A stretch of DNA of 64,000 bases from Aerococcus christensenii (GTDB lineage: Bacteria > Bacillota > Bacilli > Lactobacillales > Aerococcaceae): the NCBI RefSeq assembly GCF_001543105.1, contig NZ_CP014159.1, positions 1,426,001 to 1,490,000 of the forward strand, in the 5' to 3' direction. A program made the position numbers and the translations under genes. Positions 11,989-21,702 of the stretch are shown piece after piece. Every line of letters starts with the position of its first letter. Within the stretch, counting starts at the first letter, position 1. Under the pieces are notes generated by a model. That model was not told where the DNA came from and searched no databases. It saw only the letters and a program-made list of their open reading frames with translations.

Positions 11989-12003
11989 GAACAAGTTGGG
12001 AGA

Positions 12004-12038
12004 AGAACCCTGACCCTCATCGGCCGGGGCTTTTTCTT
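12004..12038 (+). terminator. Probable terminator after mnmA
   Basis: An imperfect GC-rich stem (ACCCTGACC with GGCCGGGGCT) is followed by TTTTTCTTG. Moderate support. Confidence 0.5.
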
Positions 12039-12088
12039 GTGAAGAAGAAAAACAAGAAATGGCTTTGAAGAAAGGGAGGCTAAGGAGA

Positions 12089-14512
12089 ATGCAGGAAGAA
12101 GAATACTTTGTAGGAGAAGTAGAGGCGACTTTTTATAGCAATCCTGATAACTATTATCGGGTGGTACGTATCCGAATTGATGAAACCAATACCCTCTATT
12201 CAGAGAAGCACATCGTCGTGACGGGAACTTTTATAAGTCTTCAAGAAGGCACGACTTACCAGTTTTATGGACACTTAGTCGACCACGACCGCTATGGCGT
12301 TCAGTTCCAGATGACGCGCTACGAACAGAAGCAAGTCACCAGCAAAGAAGGCCTGATTCGCTACTTTTCCAGTGAAGCTTTTCCAGGAATTGGGAAAGTT
12401 CTAGCGGAAAGGATCGTAGAGATCTTAGGAATGAACGCTTTGACGGTTATTCTGAATGATCCTGATCAGCTCGACCAAGTCAAGGGGCTCACGAAAACGA
12501 AGCGCACTCTTATCAAAGAAAAAATTAAAGAAAATCAAGGCGACCAGCAAGTTTTCTTGAAATTAGCAGAACTGGGCTTATCCAATCAACTAGCAGCCAA
12601 GATTTACGCCAAGTATGGGGAAGAATCCGCCGAAGTAGTTGAAGACAATCCTTATCTCTTAGTCAAAGAGCTTCAAGGGTTCGGCTTCCAGAAGGCCGAT
12701 CAATTAGCCCAGCGCTTAGATTTTGAGAGGGATGATCCCAGACGATTAACGGCAGCTTTAGCTTTTTGTTTGGAAAGCTTGTGTTACGGCAGTGGAGACA
12801 CCAAGATAGCAAAAAACGTCTTATTAGAAGAAACGGAACAAATATTGAAGAAAGGGACCTTCTCTTCTGACATTGAAGCTCAGAAGTTAGAGGATACGCT
12901 CAGTGACCTTGTAGACATTGGGAGCTTGATTCAAGAGGGGGACTTCTTCAGTTTGCCGAGCCTATCCTTTGCGGAAAAAGGGATTGTCAGACGGTTGACT
13001 CAATTACAGAATTCGGGTCCTAAGTTAGAAGCAAAAGATTGGAATTTTGACCAAGAGATCCAGAAAAGTGAGGAAAAGTTAGGTATCCATTATGGTCCTG
13101 CTCAAAAGGAAGCCCTCAAACTGGCTTTAAGTTCTAAAGTCTTTATCTTAACTGGAGGACCTGGGACAGGAAAAACAACGGTTCTCAAAGGCTTGATTGA
13201 TTGTTATGCCCGCTTACATGACTTATCTTTGGATCCGGATGCTTACGATTATGGAGAATTCCCTATTCATCTCGCTGCGCCGACGGGACGTGCCGCTAAG
13301 CGAATGAGCGAAACGACGAACCTCCCTGCTTCGACCATTCATCGCTTGTTAGGGCTAACAGGAGAAGAAGACGAAAGCCAAGTCAGTGAATCCAGTTATG
13401 GGATGAGTATTGAAGGAGACTTATTGATTGTCGATGAAATGTCTATGGTGGATACTTGGCTCTTTTACCAGCTCTTAGATCAAGTTCCCAACACCATGCA
13501 GGTTATTCTGGTAGGGGATCAAGATCAGCTGCCTTCTGTTGGACCAGGGCAAGTTTTGGCAGATCTATTAGCTAGTCAGAGAGTCGTTTCCTATGAGCTG
13601 GATCAGATCTATCGCCAAGATAGTCGGTCGACGATTTCTCTCTTGGCACATACGATTAAACAAGGAAAAGTCCCTAAAGACCTCACACAGAATCAACCGG
13701 ACCGGTCTTTCTTCCAGGTCTCTTATTACCAAATGGCGGATTTTGTGGCTCAGGTCGCTCAACGTGCCATTGCTAAAGGCTACCCTAAGAAGTCCGTCCA
13801 GGTCTTAGCTCCTATGTATCGGGGACAAGCAGGGATTGACCAGCTCAACACCTCCCTCCAAGAACAATTAAATCCGAACTCGGACGGTCAGAAAAGGGAA
13901 GTGAGCTTTTTTGAACAGACTTTCCGTGTCGGAGATAAGGTCCTCCAATTACAAAACCAGCCCGAAAAAAATATTTTCAATGGTGATATCGGAGAAATTA
14001 CGGGTATCTTCTACGCCAATGAAACGGATAGCGAGACCGATGAGTTAGTGGTGAACTTTGATGACCACGAAGTGACTTATCTACGGACAGATTTTAAGAA
14101 GTTAACTTTAGCTTATTGCACATCTATTCACAAGGCACAAGGCTCCGAATTTTCTATTGTGATCTTGCCTTTACTCGGACAATACCGACGGATGCTCCAG
14201 CGGAATCTCCTCTATACAGCGATTACACGTGCGAAAAAATCACTGATCCTCTGTGGGGAAGAGAAGGCCTTTGCTTGCGCAATTCAAACAGAGTCCTTCA
14301 AGCGGCAGACGGGACTTTTAGAGAAGCTCGTCGCTGAGGAAGAACTTCTTCCTGTTCTTCTGGTTAAAGGAGAAGAAGGGGAAGAAGAAGGAACTCCTGT
14401 TGAAGGCACTCTCTCTAAATCGTCTGTCACTTGGCTCACCCCTGAGATGGTTCTCAAGGGAGAGGTGGACCCGCTTATTGGCATGGAAGGGCTTAGTCCT
14501 TATAACATGTGA
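12089..14512 (+). CDS. recD2: SF1B DNA helicase RecD2
   Basis: About 807 residues. It is a RecBC-independent 5'-3' helicase with an N-terminal OB-like region, helix-hairpin-helix repeats (about residues 90-200), Walker A GGPGTGKTT near residue 356, Walker B VDEMSMVD, and the C-terminal SF1 motif TSIHKAQGSEFSIVI. The extreme C-terminus is rich in Glu. An ATG at 12059 is in frame, but GGGAGG sits nine bases before the ATG at 12089. It takes the place it has in Bacillus, between mnmA and alaS. Role: fork maintenance and DNA damage tolerance. Confidence 0.93.
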   Translation: MQEEEYFVGEVEATFYSNPDNYYRVVRIRIDETNTLYSEKHIVVTGTFISLQEGTTYQFYGHLVDHDRYGVQFQMTRYEQKQVTSKEGLIRYFSSEAFPGIGKVLAERIVEILGMNALTVILNDPDQLDQVKGLTKTKRTLIKEKIKENQGDQQVFLKLAELGLSNQLAAKIYAKYGEESAEVVEDNPYLLVKELQGFGFQKADQLAQRLDFERDDPRRLTAALAFCLESLCYGSGDTKIAKNVLLEETEQILKKGTFSSDIEAQKLEDTLSDLVDIGSLIQEGDFFSLPSLSFAEKGIVRRLTQLQNSGPKLEAKDWNFDQEIQKSEEKLGIHYGPAQKEALKLALSSKVFILTGGPGTGKTTVLKGLIDCYARLHDLSLDPDAYDYGEFPIHLAAPTGRAAKRMSETTNLPASTIHRLLGLTGEEDESQVSESSYGMSIEGDLLIVDEMSMVDTWLFYQLLDQVPNTMQVILVGDQDQLPSVGPGQVLADLLASQRVVSYELDQIYRQDSRSTISLLAHTIKQGKVPKDLTQNQPDRSFFQVSYYQMADFVAQVAQRAIAKGYPKKSVQVLAPMYRGQAGIDQLNTSLQEQLNPNSDGQKREVSFFEQTFRVGDKVLQLQNQPEKNIFNGDIGEITGIFYANETDSETDELVVNFDDHEVTYLRTDFKKLTLAYCTSIHKAQGSEFSIVILPLLGQYRRMLQRNLLYTAITRAKKSLILCGEEKAFACAIQTESFKRQTGLLEKLVAEEELLPVLLVKGEEGEEEGTPVEGTLSKSSVTWLTPEMVLKGEVDPLIGMEGLSPYNM

Positions 14513-14646
14513 AATATTCAACTAAAAAGCTTTAATATTAGTAATGTTACCGCTTCCAAAAGATTCACATTCATGCTAAGATAGAAAAAGAAATTCATTT
14601 AAAAATTTTATTATTTTTATTTTAGATATAGGAAAGAGATGATATT

Positions 14647-15465
14647 ATGCAATATTTAAATGGAGAGCGACCAGAAGAAGGCACACTGGCGCCGATGTTT
14701 TATGATAATATTGAGCAAAAAGCTACCTTATACGAGTCTAGCTATTGGCGATATGTAGTAAGAAGTATTTATGCCGCCATGTATTTGGCCTTTGGAACGA
14801 CAATAGCGATGATGACTGCTCAGTTAGGCAATCAAGTCTTACCAGGCTCTGGGAAATTTCTTTTTGCTTTCTTCTTTGCCTGGACCTTGGTGATGATTGT
14901 TTATATGCATGTGGAATTAGGAACGGCCAATATGTTGTTTATGACGGTAGCTGTTCATAAGAAGTATCTTCCCTTGAAGAAAGCGCTCAGTATCTTGATG
15001 ACTTGCGTTCTCTTTAACTTAATAGGAGGTATTATTTGCGCCTTTATTTTTAGTCAGTCAGCTATCTATCAAAATTTACCCAGTGATCATTTTTTATTTA
15101 CAGCGGTTTCTGCTAAATTTACGAAATCTGCTTGGACGATCTTCATTGAGGGGATCTTCGCAAATATTATCGTAGCGACTTCTCTAGTGGCAACTACCCG
15201 TATGAAGAATGCAGATGGCAGAGTCTGGTCGATCATTTTTATTATCTTTATCTTTGCCTTCTGCGGCTTCGAGCACGTGATTGCGAACTTTGTTTCTTTC
15301 CCGATGGCTTTCTTTGCTAATGGAGGTCCCGTAGAAGGAATGACGCTTCTCTCCGTCGCTAAAAATTACGTGTTCACTTTTCTCGGCAATTATGTTGGTG
15401 GAGGCTTACTGATCGGTTGGATGTACTCTTGGTTCAGTGAGCGACCGGGGACTTATATTGATTAG
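14647..15465 (+). CDS. Formate/nitrite transporter family channel (FocA/NirC-like)
   Basis: 272 residues with six membrane helices, FNT family. The helix-breaking motif ELGTANM stands where FocA has ELFTSN, and the central histidine motif GFEHVIANF is intact, so the pore gating His is present. It probably moves formate or another small monocarboxylate with protons; the exact substrate is not readable from the sequence. A monocistronic gene between recD2 and the alaS T-box; GGAAAGAG ribosome site. Confidence 0.88.
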   Translation: MQYLNGERPEEGTLAPMFYDNIEQKATLYESSYWRYVVRSIYAAMYLAFGTTIAMMTAQLGNQVLPGSGKFLFAFFFAWTLVMIVYMHVELGTANMLFMTVAVHKKYLPLKKALSILMTCVLFNLIGGIICAFIFSQSAIYQNLPSDHFLFTAVSAKFTKSAWTIFIEGIFANIIVATSLVATTRMKNADGRVWSIIFIIFIFAFCGFEHVIANFVSFPMAFFANGGPVEGMTLLSVAKNYVFTFLGNYVGGGLLIGWMYSWFSERPGTYID

Positions 15466-15503
15466 TTGAAACTTTCTATTCCACTTATTCCAGGAAAAAA
15501 GAA

Positions 15504-15531
15504 TTGACAATCCCCTGATAAAGGGTATAAA
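15504..15531 (+). promoter_or_regulatory. Promoter of the alaS T-box transcript
   Basis: Perfect TTGACA (15504-15509), 16-base spacer and TATAAA (15526-15531). Confidence 0.8.
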
Positions 15532-15537
15532 ATGAGA

Positions 15538-15777
15538 CAGCGTGAGAGGAGATCATAGGTCCTCTCTTAGAAAAGAACATATTGTTATCCCCCTTTAGCG
15601 AGGAGGAAAAGGTGAAAGCCTCCACGGATAAGAATGCTCCCTTTTCGAAGATACGAATGAAAATTCGTCGCGCTCGCGTTATCAAGCATGAATGAAGAAA
15701 TAATGTCGCACTAGATATTATAATGGAGGTGGTACCGTGCCGTGGCGCCCTCCTTATAATGACTAGTGCTTTTTTTA
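15538..15777 (+). promoter_or_regulatory. T-box riboswitch controlling alaS
   Basis: A leader of about 240 bases. The conserved T-box sequence AATGGAGGTGGTACCGTG is at 15722-15739. A competing terminator pairs GCACTAG...ATTATAA with TTATAATGACTAGTGC and ends in a T run at 15770-15776. The distal Stem I element AGGTGAAAGCCT is at 15610-15621. The likely specifier is GCT (Ala) at 15636-15638 in AGAATGCTCC, fitting alaS downstream. Uncharged tRNA-Ala binding should favour the antiterminator. Confidence 0.93.
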
Positions 15778-15795
15778 TTTAGAGGAGGAATCATA

Positions 15796-18444
15796 ATGAA
15801 ACAACTCACCGGTGAACAAATTCGACAAATGTGGATGGACTTTTGGCGGGAAAAAGGGCATGACATTTATCCGAGTGCCTCACTCGTCCCAGATAATGAC
15901 CCTACTTTACTTTGGATGAACTCTGGGGTAGCCGCCCTCAAGAAATACTTGGACGGTTCAGAAGTCCCAGAAAACCCACGGATTGCTAACTCACAAAAAT
16001 GTATTCGGACCAATGATATTGAAAATGTAGGGGTGACCGCACGTCACCAAACCTTCTTCGAAATGTTGGGAAACTGGTCCGTTGGAGACTACTTCAAAAA
16101 GGAAATTATTCCTTGGGCTTGGGAATTTCTCTCTGAGGAGAAGTGGCTAGGCTTGGATCCTAACCTTCTCTACATGACCTACTATCCAGAAGACGACTTG
16201 ACTCACCAATTATGGGCAAAAGTGACGGGACTATCTGACGATCACTTTATACCTTTGAAGGACAACTTCTGGGACTTAGGCGCTGGTCCATGTGGTCCAG
16301 ATACCGAAATCTTCTTCGATCGGGGCAAGGAATATCAAGATATTCCCGATGATGATCCAGAAATGTTCCCTGGTGGCGAGAACGAACGCTATCTTGAAAT
16401 TTGGAACATTGTCTTCTCTGAATTCAACCATTTACCAAACGGGGAATATGTGCCATTGAAACAACATAACGTGGATACTGGGATGGGATTGGAACGGATC
16501 GCCAGTGTTCTCCAAGAAACCCCAACTAACTTTGAAACGGACCTCTTGATGCCTCTGATTCATGCGGTGGAAGAACTCTCTGACAACCACCACTATGGCG
16601 AAAGCAAAGAAGTCGATACCGCAATGAAAGTGATCGCAGACCATGTGCGGGCAGTCAGCTTCGCAATCGGGGATAATGCTTTACCTTCCAATGAAGGGAG
16701 AGGTTACATCCTTCGTCGTTTAATCCGTCGTAGCGTGATGTACGGACGCAGGCTCGGGGTTAAAGGCAACTTCCTCGCTAAACTTGTGCCGATCGTTGCT
16801 CAAAAGATGAACAAACACTACCCACAAGTCACCGAAAAACAAGACCTCATCCAAACGGTGATCGATAAGGAAGAAACCCGCTTCCAAGAAACCATCGCAG
16901 ACGGTGAAGCGATCATTACAGAAGCTATCAACCAGCTCAAAGACCAACAGGCTACCGTTTTAGCAGGAGAAGAAGCTTTCAAGCTCTACGATACTTACGG
17001 CTTCCCGTTAGAATTAACGGAAGAATGCCTCTCAGAAGCAGGCTTTACTGTCGATACAGAAGGCTTTAAACAAGCTATGGAAGAACAAAGGCAACGCGCT
17101 CGTGCCGCTCGTAAGGACATCGGTGGCCTTCACGTTCAATCGACGGTTCTCAGCGATATCGAGACGCCTTCTGAATTTACCGGTTACCAAGAAGACGAGA
17201 CAGACGCTGTAGTCACTGTGATTGTTCATGAAGAGGAAGAAGTCAGCGAAGTCAAGGCAGGGACGACGGCTTACTTCATGGCGGACAAGACCCCATTCTA
17301 CGGGGAACGCGGCGGACAAGTCGGAGATAAGGGACTCGTCTATGATGAAAATGGCGAACTCTTAGGGAAGATCGTAGATACCCAGCATGCGCCAAATGAT
17401 CAAAATCTCCATACCGTTGAAACTTTCAAACCACTCAAAGTTGGACAAAAGATCCATCTCGCTGTAGACAGTGCGCGTCGTCGCTTGATCCGTAATAACC
17501 ACACCGCTACGCACCTCTTGCATCAAGTCTTGAAGGATGTCCTCGGTTCTCAAGTCAACCAAGCCGGCTCCCTTCTTGATGACCACTATCTCCGCTTTGA
17601 CTTCAATTACTTCGGTCAAGTGACCCCAGAACAACTCGCTGAAATCGAATGTCGGGTCAATGAAAAAATCTGGGAACAAATTCCAGTTGAAGTAATCCAC
17701 ACTACCCTCAAAGAAGCCAAAGAACATGGCGCGATCGCCTTATTCGGAGAAAAATATCTCAAACTCCACGATAAAATCCGCGTCATCAACATCGATAATT
17801 GGTCCATGGAACTTTGCGGGGGCACACACGTGGCGAATACCGGTTTCATCGGCAGCTTCAAGATTATCTCAGAATCAGGGATCGGCTCTGGGATTCGTCG
17901 GATCGAAGCTTATACTTCTCGAGCAGCTTATGAATACAGCACAGGGCAAAGCGAACTCCTAGACCAAGTTGCTCAAAGCGTGAAAGTCAAGAAACCAGAA
18001 GAGATCGCTCACCGCTTAGAACAACTCGATCAAGAGCGAAAATCCCTCGAATCAGAGATCGAATCTCTTCATGCCAAGGCCAATCAAGCCGCCGCTTCTC
18101 AAATTTTTAGTCATATTCAAAATTCTGGGAAGTACACCTATATTGCAGAAGCCCTCGACGGGAAAACCATGGACGACCTCAGAAAGATTAGTGATGAATG
18201 GAAACAAGCCGATTATTCACAAGTCCTTGTTTTGGCCACCTCTAACCAAGGCAAAGCTAACTTGCTCGTAGCAGTCAAAGAAGACGCCATTAAAGCTGGC
18301 CTCAAAGCTGGGGACCTCATCAAGCAACTCGCACCAACTGTTGGCGGTGGTGGCGGTGGCCGTCCAGACATGGCCCAAGCCGGTGGGAAGAACCCAGCAG
18401 GTATTCCAGACGCACTCGCTCAAGTAAAGACCTTACTGGCCTAA
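15796..18444 (+). CDS. alaS: Alanyl-tRNA synthetase
   Basis: 882 residues, full length. It charges tRNA-Ala and edits Ser/Gly mischarging. The order is: class II catalytic core (DNFWDLGAGPCGP; motif 3 region GMGLERI), tRNA-recognition domain, editing domain with the zinc ligands NHTATHLLH (near residue 568) and CGGTH (C674), then a coiled coil and a Gly-rich C-terminal domain (VGGGGGGRPDMAQAGG). The ATG at 15796 follows GAGGAGG; an upstream in-frame ATG at 15766 lies in the T-box terminator and is rejected. Confidence 0.97.
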   Translation: MKQLTGEQIRQMWMDFWREKGHDIYPSASLVPDNDPTLLWMNSGVAALKKYLDGSEVPENPRIANSQKCIRTNDIENVGVTARHQTFFEMLGNWSVGDYFKKEIIPWAWEFLSEEKWLGLDPNLLYMTYYPEDDLTHQLWAKVTGLSDDHFIPLKDNFWDLGAGPCGPDTEIFFDRGKEYQDIPDDDPEMFPGGENERYLEIWNIVFSEFNHLPNGEYVPLKQHNVDTGMGLERIASVLQETPTNFETDLLMPLIHAVEELSDNHHYGESKEVDTAMKVIADHVRAVSFAIGDNALPSNEGRGYILRRLIRRSVMYGRRLGVKGNFLAKLVPIVAQKMNKHYPQVTEKQDLIQTVIDKEETRFQETIADGEAIITEAINQLKDQQATVLAGEEAFKLYDTYGFPLELTEECLSEAGFTVDTEGFKQAMEEQRQRARAARKDIGGLHVQSTVLSDIETPSEFTGYQEDETDAVVTVIVHEEEEVSEVKAGTTAYFMADKTPFYGERGGQVGDKGLVYDENGELLGKIVDTQHAPNDQNLHTVETFKPLKVGQKIHLAVDSARRRLIRNNHTATHLLHQVLKDVLGSQVNQAGSLLDDHYLRFDFNYFGQVTPEQLAEIECRVNEKIWEQIPVEVIHTTLKEAKEHGAIALFGEKYLKLHDKIRVINIDNWSMELCGGTHVANTGFIGSFKIISESGIGSGIRRIEAYTSRAAYEYSTGQSELLDQVAQSVKVKKPEEIAHRLEQLDQERKSLESEIESLHAKANQAAASQIFSHIQNSGKYTYIAEALDGKTMDDLRKISDEWKQADYSQVLVLATSNQGKANLLVAVKEDAIKAGLKAGDLIKQLAPTVGGGGGGRPDMAQAGGKNPAGIPDALAQVKTLLA

Positions 18445-18484
18445 ATTTTTAAGAACTACTGAGGGAAAATTCCCCCCAACATTG

Positions 18485-18520
18485 GAAAGAGGATCCTTGC
18501 TGACAAGGGCCTCTTTCTTA
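18485..18520 (+). terminator. Terminator after alaS
   Basis: Stem AAAGAGG..CCTTG with CAAGG..CCTCTTT and a 4-base loop, ending TTTCTTA. Confidence 0.65.
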
Positions 18521-18581
18521 GGGGGCAGATCTGAAAAATGGAAGCCTTATTCAAGTCTCCTAGTTTTCCTATAGAAAATAC

Positions 18582-18610
18582 TTGTTGAGGATTCACTTTT
18601 CAGTTACAAT
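18582..18610 (+). promoter_or_regulatory. Promoter of ireB-ruvX-UPF0473
   Basis: TTGTTG, 17-base spacer, TACAAT; 30 bases ahead of the ireB start codon. Confidence 0.65.
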
Positions 18611-18639
18611 ATAAGAAATGATTGCTGGAGGTGCCAATT

Positions 18640-18903
18640 ATGAGTGTAAAAGATGAAACCGTTCTTTTCCGTTTTGATGAAAGCAAAGAAAAAAATGTTC
18701 AAGAAACGCTGGAGATCGTGTATGACGCTTTGGTTGAAAAGGGCTATCAACCCATCAATCAAATCGTAGGATATTTGTTATCTGGAGATCCTGCTTATAT
18801 TCCGCGGCATAACCAAGCGAGAAATCTTATTCGTTACCATGAACGTGATGAAATTCTAGAAGAATTAGTTGCTCACTACATGAAACAAACAGGGCGTGAA
18901 TAA
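18640..18903 (+). CDS. ireB: IreB family protein (UPF0297)
   Basis: 87 residues, beginning [20 protein letters not shown], the conserved family start. In Enterococcus, IreB is a small dimeric substrate of the IreK Ser/Thr kinase that modulates cephalosporin resistance (family knowledge). The ATG at 18640 is preceded by GGAGGTG; an upstream TTG at 18622 is in frame but not needed. First gene of the ireB-ruvX-UPF0473 cluster conserved after alaS in Firmicutes. Confidence 0.92.
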   Translation: MSVKDETVLFRFDESKEKNVQETLEIVYDALVEKGYQPINQIVGYLLSGDPAYIPRHNQARNLIRYHERDEILEELVAHYMKQTGRE

Positions 18904-18906
18904 GGC

Positions 18907-19338
18907 ATGCGGATTATTGGATTAGATGTAGGCTCTAAAACAGTAGGTGTGGCGGTTTCGGATCCTTTTTGCTGGACAGCTCAAGGCATTGAAACCATTC
19001 TGATCGATGAAGAAGCTGGGGAATATGGTTTAGATCGCTTAGAGAAGTGGTTAGAGGAATATCATATCGAACGTGTGGTGATTGGACTACCGAAGAATAT
19101 GAATAATACCGAAGGCCCACGTGTCGAAGCTTCTCGCTACTACGGCAAGCTAGTAGAAGATCGTTTCCACTTGCCTGTTGTCTATCAAGACGAGCGCTTA
19201 ACGACACAACAATCCGAGCGCTTCCTGATTGAAAAGGCTGATCTCAGCCGCAAGAAACGCAAAAAGGTCATTGATAAGTTAGCGGCTGTTCTGATCTTAC
19301 AAACTTACCTCGATGCGAATGCGGGCAAGCTCAACTAA
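18907..19338 (+). CDS. ruvX: Putative Holliday junction resolvase / pre-16S rRNA nuclease RuvX (YqgF)
   Basis: 143 residues with an RNase H-like fold. The first acidic residue is in [15 protein letters not shown], the second in YQDERLTT, and the conserved [12 protein letters not shown] segment lies between. YqgF proteins process the 5' end of 16S rRNA and have been proposed as resolvases. The start lies 3 bases after ireB, so translation is probably coupled. Confidence 0.93.
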   Translation: MRIIGLDVGSKTVGVAVSDPFCWTAQGIETILIDEEAGEYGLDRLEKWLEEYHIERVVIGLPKNMNNTEGPRVEASRYYGKLVEDRFHLPVVYQDERLTTQQSERFLIEKADLSRKKRKKVIDKLAAVLILQTYLDANAGKLN

Positions 19339-19397
19339 TTGCACTCGCTTTTCGCCCGATGATAGCGGCTCTATCGCATGATGATGAAGGAGTTTTT

Positions 19398-19676
19398 ATG
19401 ATTAAAGATATAGATGATCATATTACATTAACAGATGAAGAAGGCAACGAGACCCTCTATCATGTGCTGTTCACTTTTGAATCGGAAGACTATGGCAAAG
19501 CCTACATTCTTGTGTATCCAGATGGTGAAGAGGAAGAGTTGAGCGTAGAAGCTTATGAATACAAGGAAAGCGAAACGTCCGGCGAAGGCACCCTCTATCC
19601 TGTCGAGACAGAAGAAGAGTGGGACATGATTGAAGAAGTCTTCAATACCTTCCAAGCAGACGACGAAGAAGAATAA
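19398..19676 (+). CDS. DUF1292 / UPF0473 family protein
   Basis: 92 residues, very acidic, with the family pattern HITLTDEEGNE at the N-terminus. Function unknown. It follows ruvX as in most Firmicutes. The ATG at 19398 has AAGGAG five bases upstream; an earlier in-frame ATG at 19359 would add an unconserved leader. Confidence 0.88.
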   Translation: MIKDIDDHITLTDEEGNETLYHVLFTFESEDYGKAYILVYPDGEEEELSVEAYEYKESETSGEGTLYPVETEEEWDMIEEVFNTFQADDEEE

Positions 19677-19691
19677 AAATAAGAAAAATTT

Positions 19692-19727
19692 CTATCCCTG
19701 TGGTTTTAGCCGCAGGGATTTTTTTAT
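19692..19727 (+). terminator. Terminator after the ireB cluster
   Basis: Stem ATCCCTGTGG / CCGCAGGGAT with a T7 run. Confidence 0.85.
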
Positions 19728-19853
19728 TGAGAGATATAGCACTCTAAAAAATAAATAGTTATTTTCAAGGCATATGAATTTTTTGAAACCGATGTATTAT
19801 TCTTTGAGAAAAATTATGAATAATTGTCAATATGTGAAAGAAGGAATTTTAAG

Positions 19854-21373
19854 ATGAGTAGTCAAAGAAAATCTGCATCGTCATTAGGCGGAGAGAAGAT
19901 TCCCCGCTATTCTATTCGAAAATTTAGTTTTGGAGTTGCGAGTGTGGCCATCGCGTCCCTATTTTTGTTTGCTGGGTCATCGAATCTCGTTTCAGCAGCT
20001 CAAATTTCAGTGGAAACGCTACCAGTAGAGAAGACAACAAAAGAAAGCGCTAAGCCAGTAAAAAAGGAGAAAATCCAAACTGAAAAAGCTCCAGCTTCAG
20101 TTCAAGCAGAAGGCCATTCTTCTCAGAAAGGGGCTGAAAGGACAACAGATAAGGCTAAGAATAATGGGCCAGAAGCTAGTCAACTAGGTGAATCCAAACC
20201 CACTCCTTCAAAACAACATAAGCTGGTAAAGCCAAATTGTGGAGAAGTTTATAACTTTAACGAACTCACTGAAAATGAGAAAAAAAGTATTCTTGATCAA
20301 GTAAGCAAAGCTAATCCAGGTGCAACCGTAGAATTCGATTAAGCCAATCATGTGGTAGTCACTTATGCGGATGGCACTAAAGAAACGCTCTCACTCACTG
20401 AGCTTGTTAAACAAAAATGGGCCGAGCTTCCTCAAATGCAATTTTATAGTCCCCAAACAGACTGGAAGCAAATCAACAAAAAAGATAAGACACCTGTTCC
20501 TGAACTGACTGTTTATCGGGGCGATACCTTTAGCTACACGATACAAATCAAGAATCACGAAAGAGTGGGTGTGAAAGAGAACAAGCAAGGGATATTTGTC
20601 GGTTATACCAACTATATAGAGAAAGATGAGACCAGTCGGCAAATGTAACCGAAAAAGGGCAAATGGATGGCCTAGCATTAACCTATGACATCCACAAACG
20701 GGGTGAGTGGGATGACTCTTACGATTATAAAGTGGACGGATTTATTCCTTTAAGTGCAGCGGCTTAAACGTATGAAGTGACTTACGCCATGACACCGATT
20801 GCGACTATTGATGAGGTAGCTAAGGACGGCCAAACAAAAGTCACAACTGATGATGCGACAGCAAAGATCATTGTGGCAGTGCCAGAAAAAGAGAAGTACA
20901 CCCCAACAGCTGGGTCAATCATCCAAGACTTTGGTCAACCAACGACAGCAGACGAAGTTATCGCTAAGGTCACAAAGTGACGGTTCAAGTCACGGTGAAC
21001 CCTGAGAAAATACCTCCTAAGCCTCAATCAGAGACAGTTAAGCCAAAACCTAAACAGCCTACACAATCTACCGGAGATTTCACTTGCTTCATTCCCGAAA
21101 CAAAGGACGAAGAGAAGAAAACACCACAAGAAACTCCAACAGCTAAAGGGGCTCCCGTTGAAAATAAAGGCAAGAAATCGTCGCTTACAAAGAAATCAGT
21201 CCAAACTACCAAAAACAGCACAGAGAGAGTGAATGGACATGACGCTTCCGCCAAAAAGGCAACTACTAAGAAGTTGCCAGCTACAGGGGGAGAAGCCACC
21301 TTCCTCAATTCTTGGCTTACCCTTGATGTCCGCTTCCGGTCTGTTCATGATTCCAAGCAAGAAAAGAGAATAA
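19854..21373 (+). pseudogene. Decayed YSIRK/LPXTG surface protein with Rib-like domain
   Basis: The N-terminus is intact: a YSIRK-type signal (PRYSIRKFSFGVASVAIAS) with cleavage near SAAQ. The gene is then broken at least five times: TAA at 20340 (frame resumes with ANHVVVTYADGTKE), a frameshift near 20639, TAA at 20765, a frameshift near 20975, and one near 21315. Reading across the breaks gives a domain like the segment preceding Rib domains, a Rib-like piece (KEKYTPTAGSIIQDFGQPTT), a Lys/Pro-rich wall region, LPATG, and a hydrophobic tail ending PSKKRE. An ancestor of about 505 codons would have been sortase-anchored. The mix of stops and frameshifts marks real decay. Confidence 0.88.
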
Positions 21374-21427
21374 TTTTCTGAAGAAGTGAAGTTGGCTCTA
21401 AAAGCCACACTCACTATCAGAAGAAGA

Positions 21428-21462
21428 CAAAGGGTTGAGCGAAGTGCTCAGCCCTTTTTTGA
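21428..21462 (+). terminator. Terminator after the surface-protein pseudogene
   Basis: Stem AAAGGGTTGAGC / GCTCAGCCCTTT and a T6 run, still intact although the gene is dead. Confidence 0.85.
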
Positions 21463-21612
21463 TCTTTGAAGAGGAAGTGGGCGGACGAGTGAGGGAGGAA
21501 ATTTTCAATCATAGGAGGAGTGGAAAAATATTAGCATTAGGTTATAAATTGTTTCGAAACGATTACATTTTCTTTGATATTAGATGATAAAAGGACCTCT
21601 CAGTTAAAAAGT

Positions 21613-21621
21613 TGCTATATT
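21613..21621 (+). promoter_or_regulatory. Possible extended -10 promoter of mltG
   Basis: TG-C-TATATT about 80 bases before mltG; no clear -35. The 21463-21702 gap holds nothing else I recognise except a TTTCGAAA palindrome at 21552-21559. Confidence 0.35.
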
Positions 21622-21702
21622 AAGAGGGTGTAGTTCTTCTTTGAAAAGAGAATTTCAAGAAGAAGGGAAAGAAGCGATATTCGTTTGAAACGGAGAAGTG
21701 AC

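Noticed and set aside
14549..14562. cre-like TGTTACCGCTTCCA upstream of the formate/nitrite channel gene
   Set aside because: Two mismatches at conserved positions and no promoter nearby; too weak to call.
21554..21567. cre-like TCGAAACGATTACA upstream of mltG
   Set aside because: The first half is off consensus (two mismatches) and CcpA control of mltG is unexpected.
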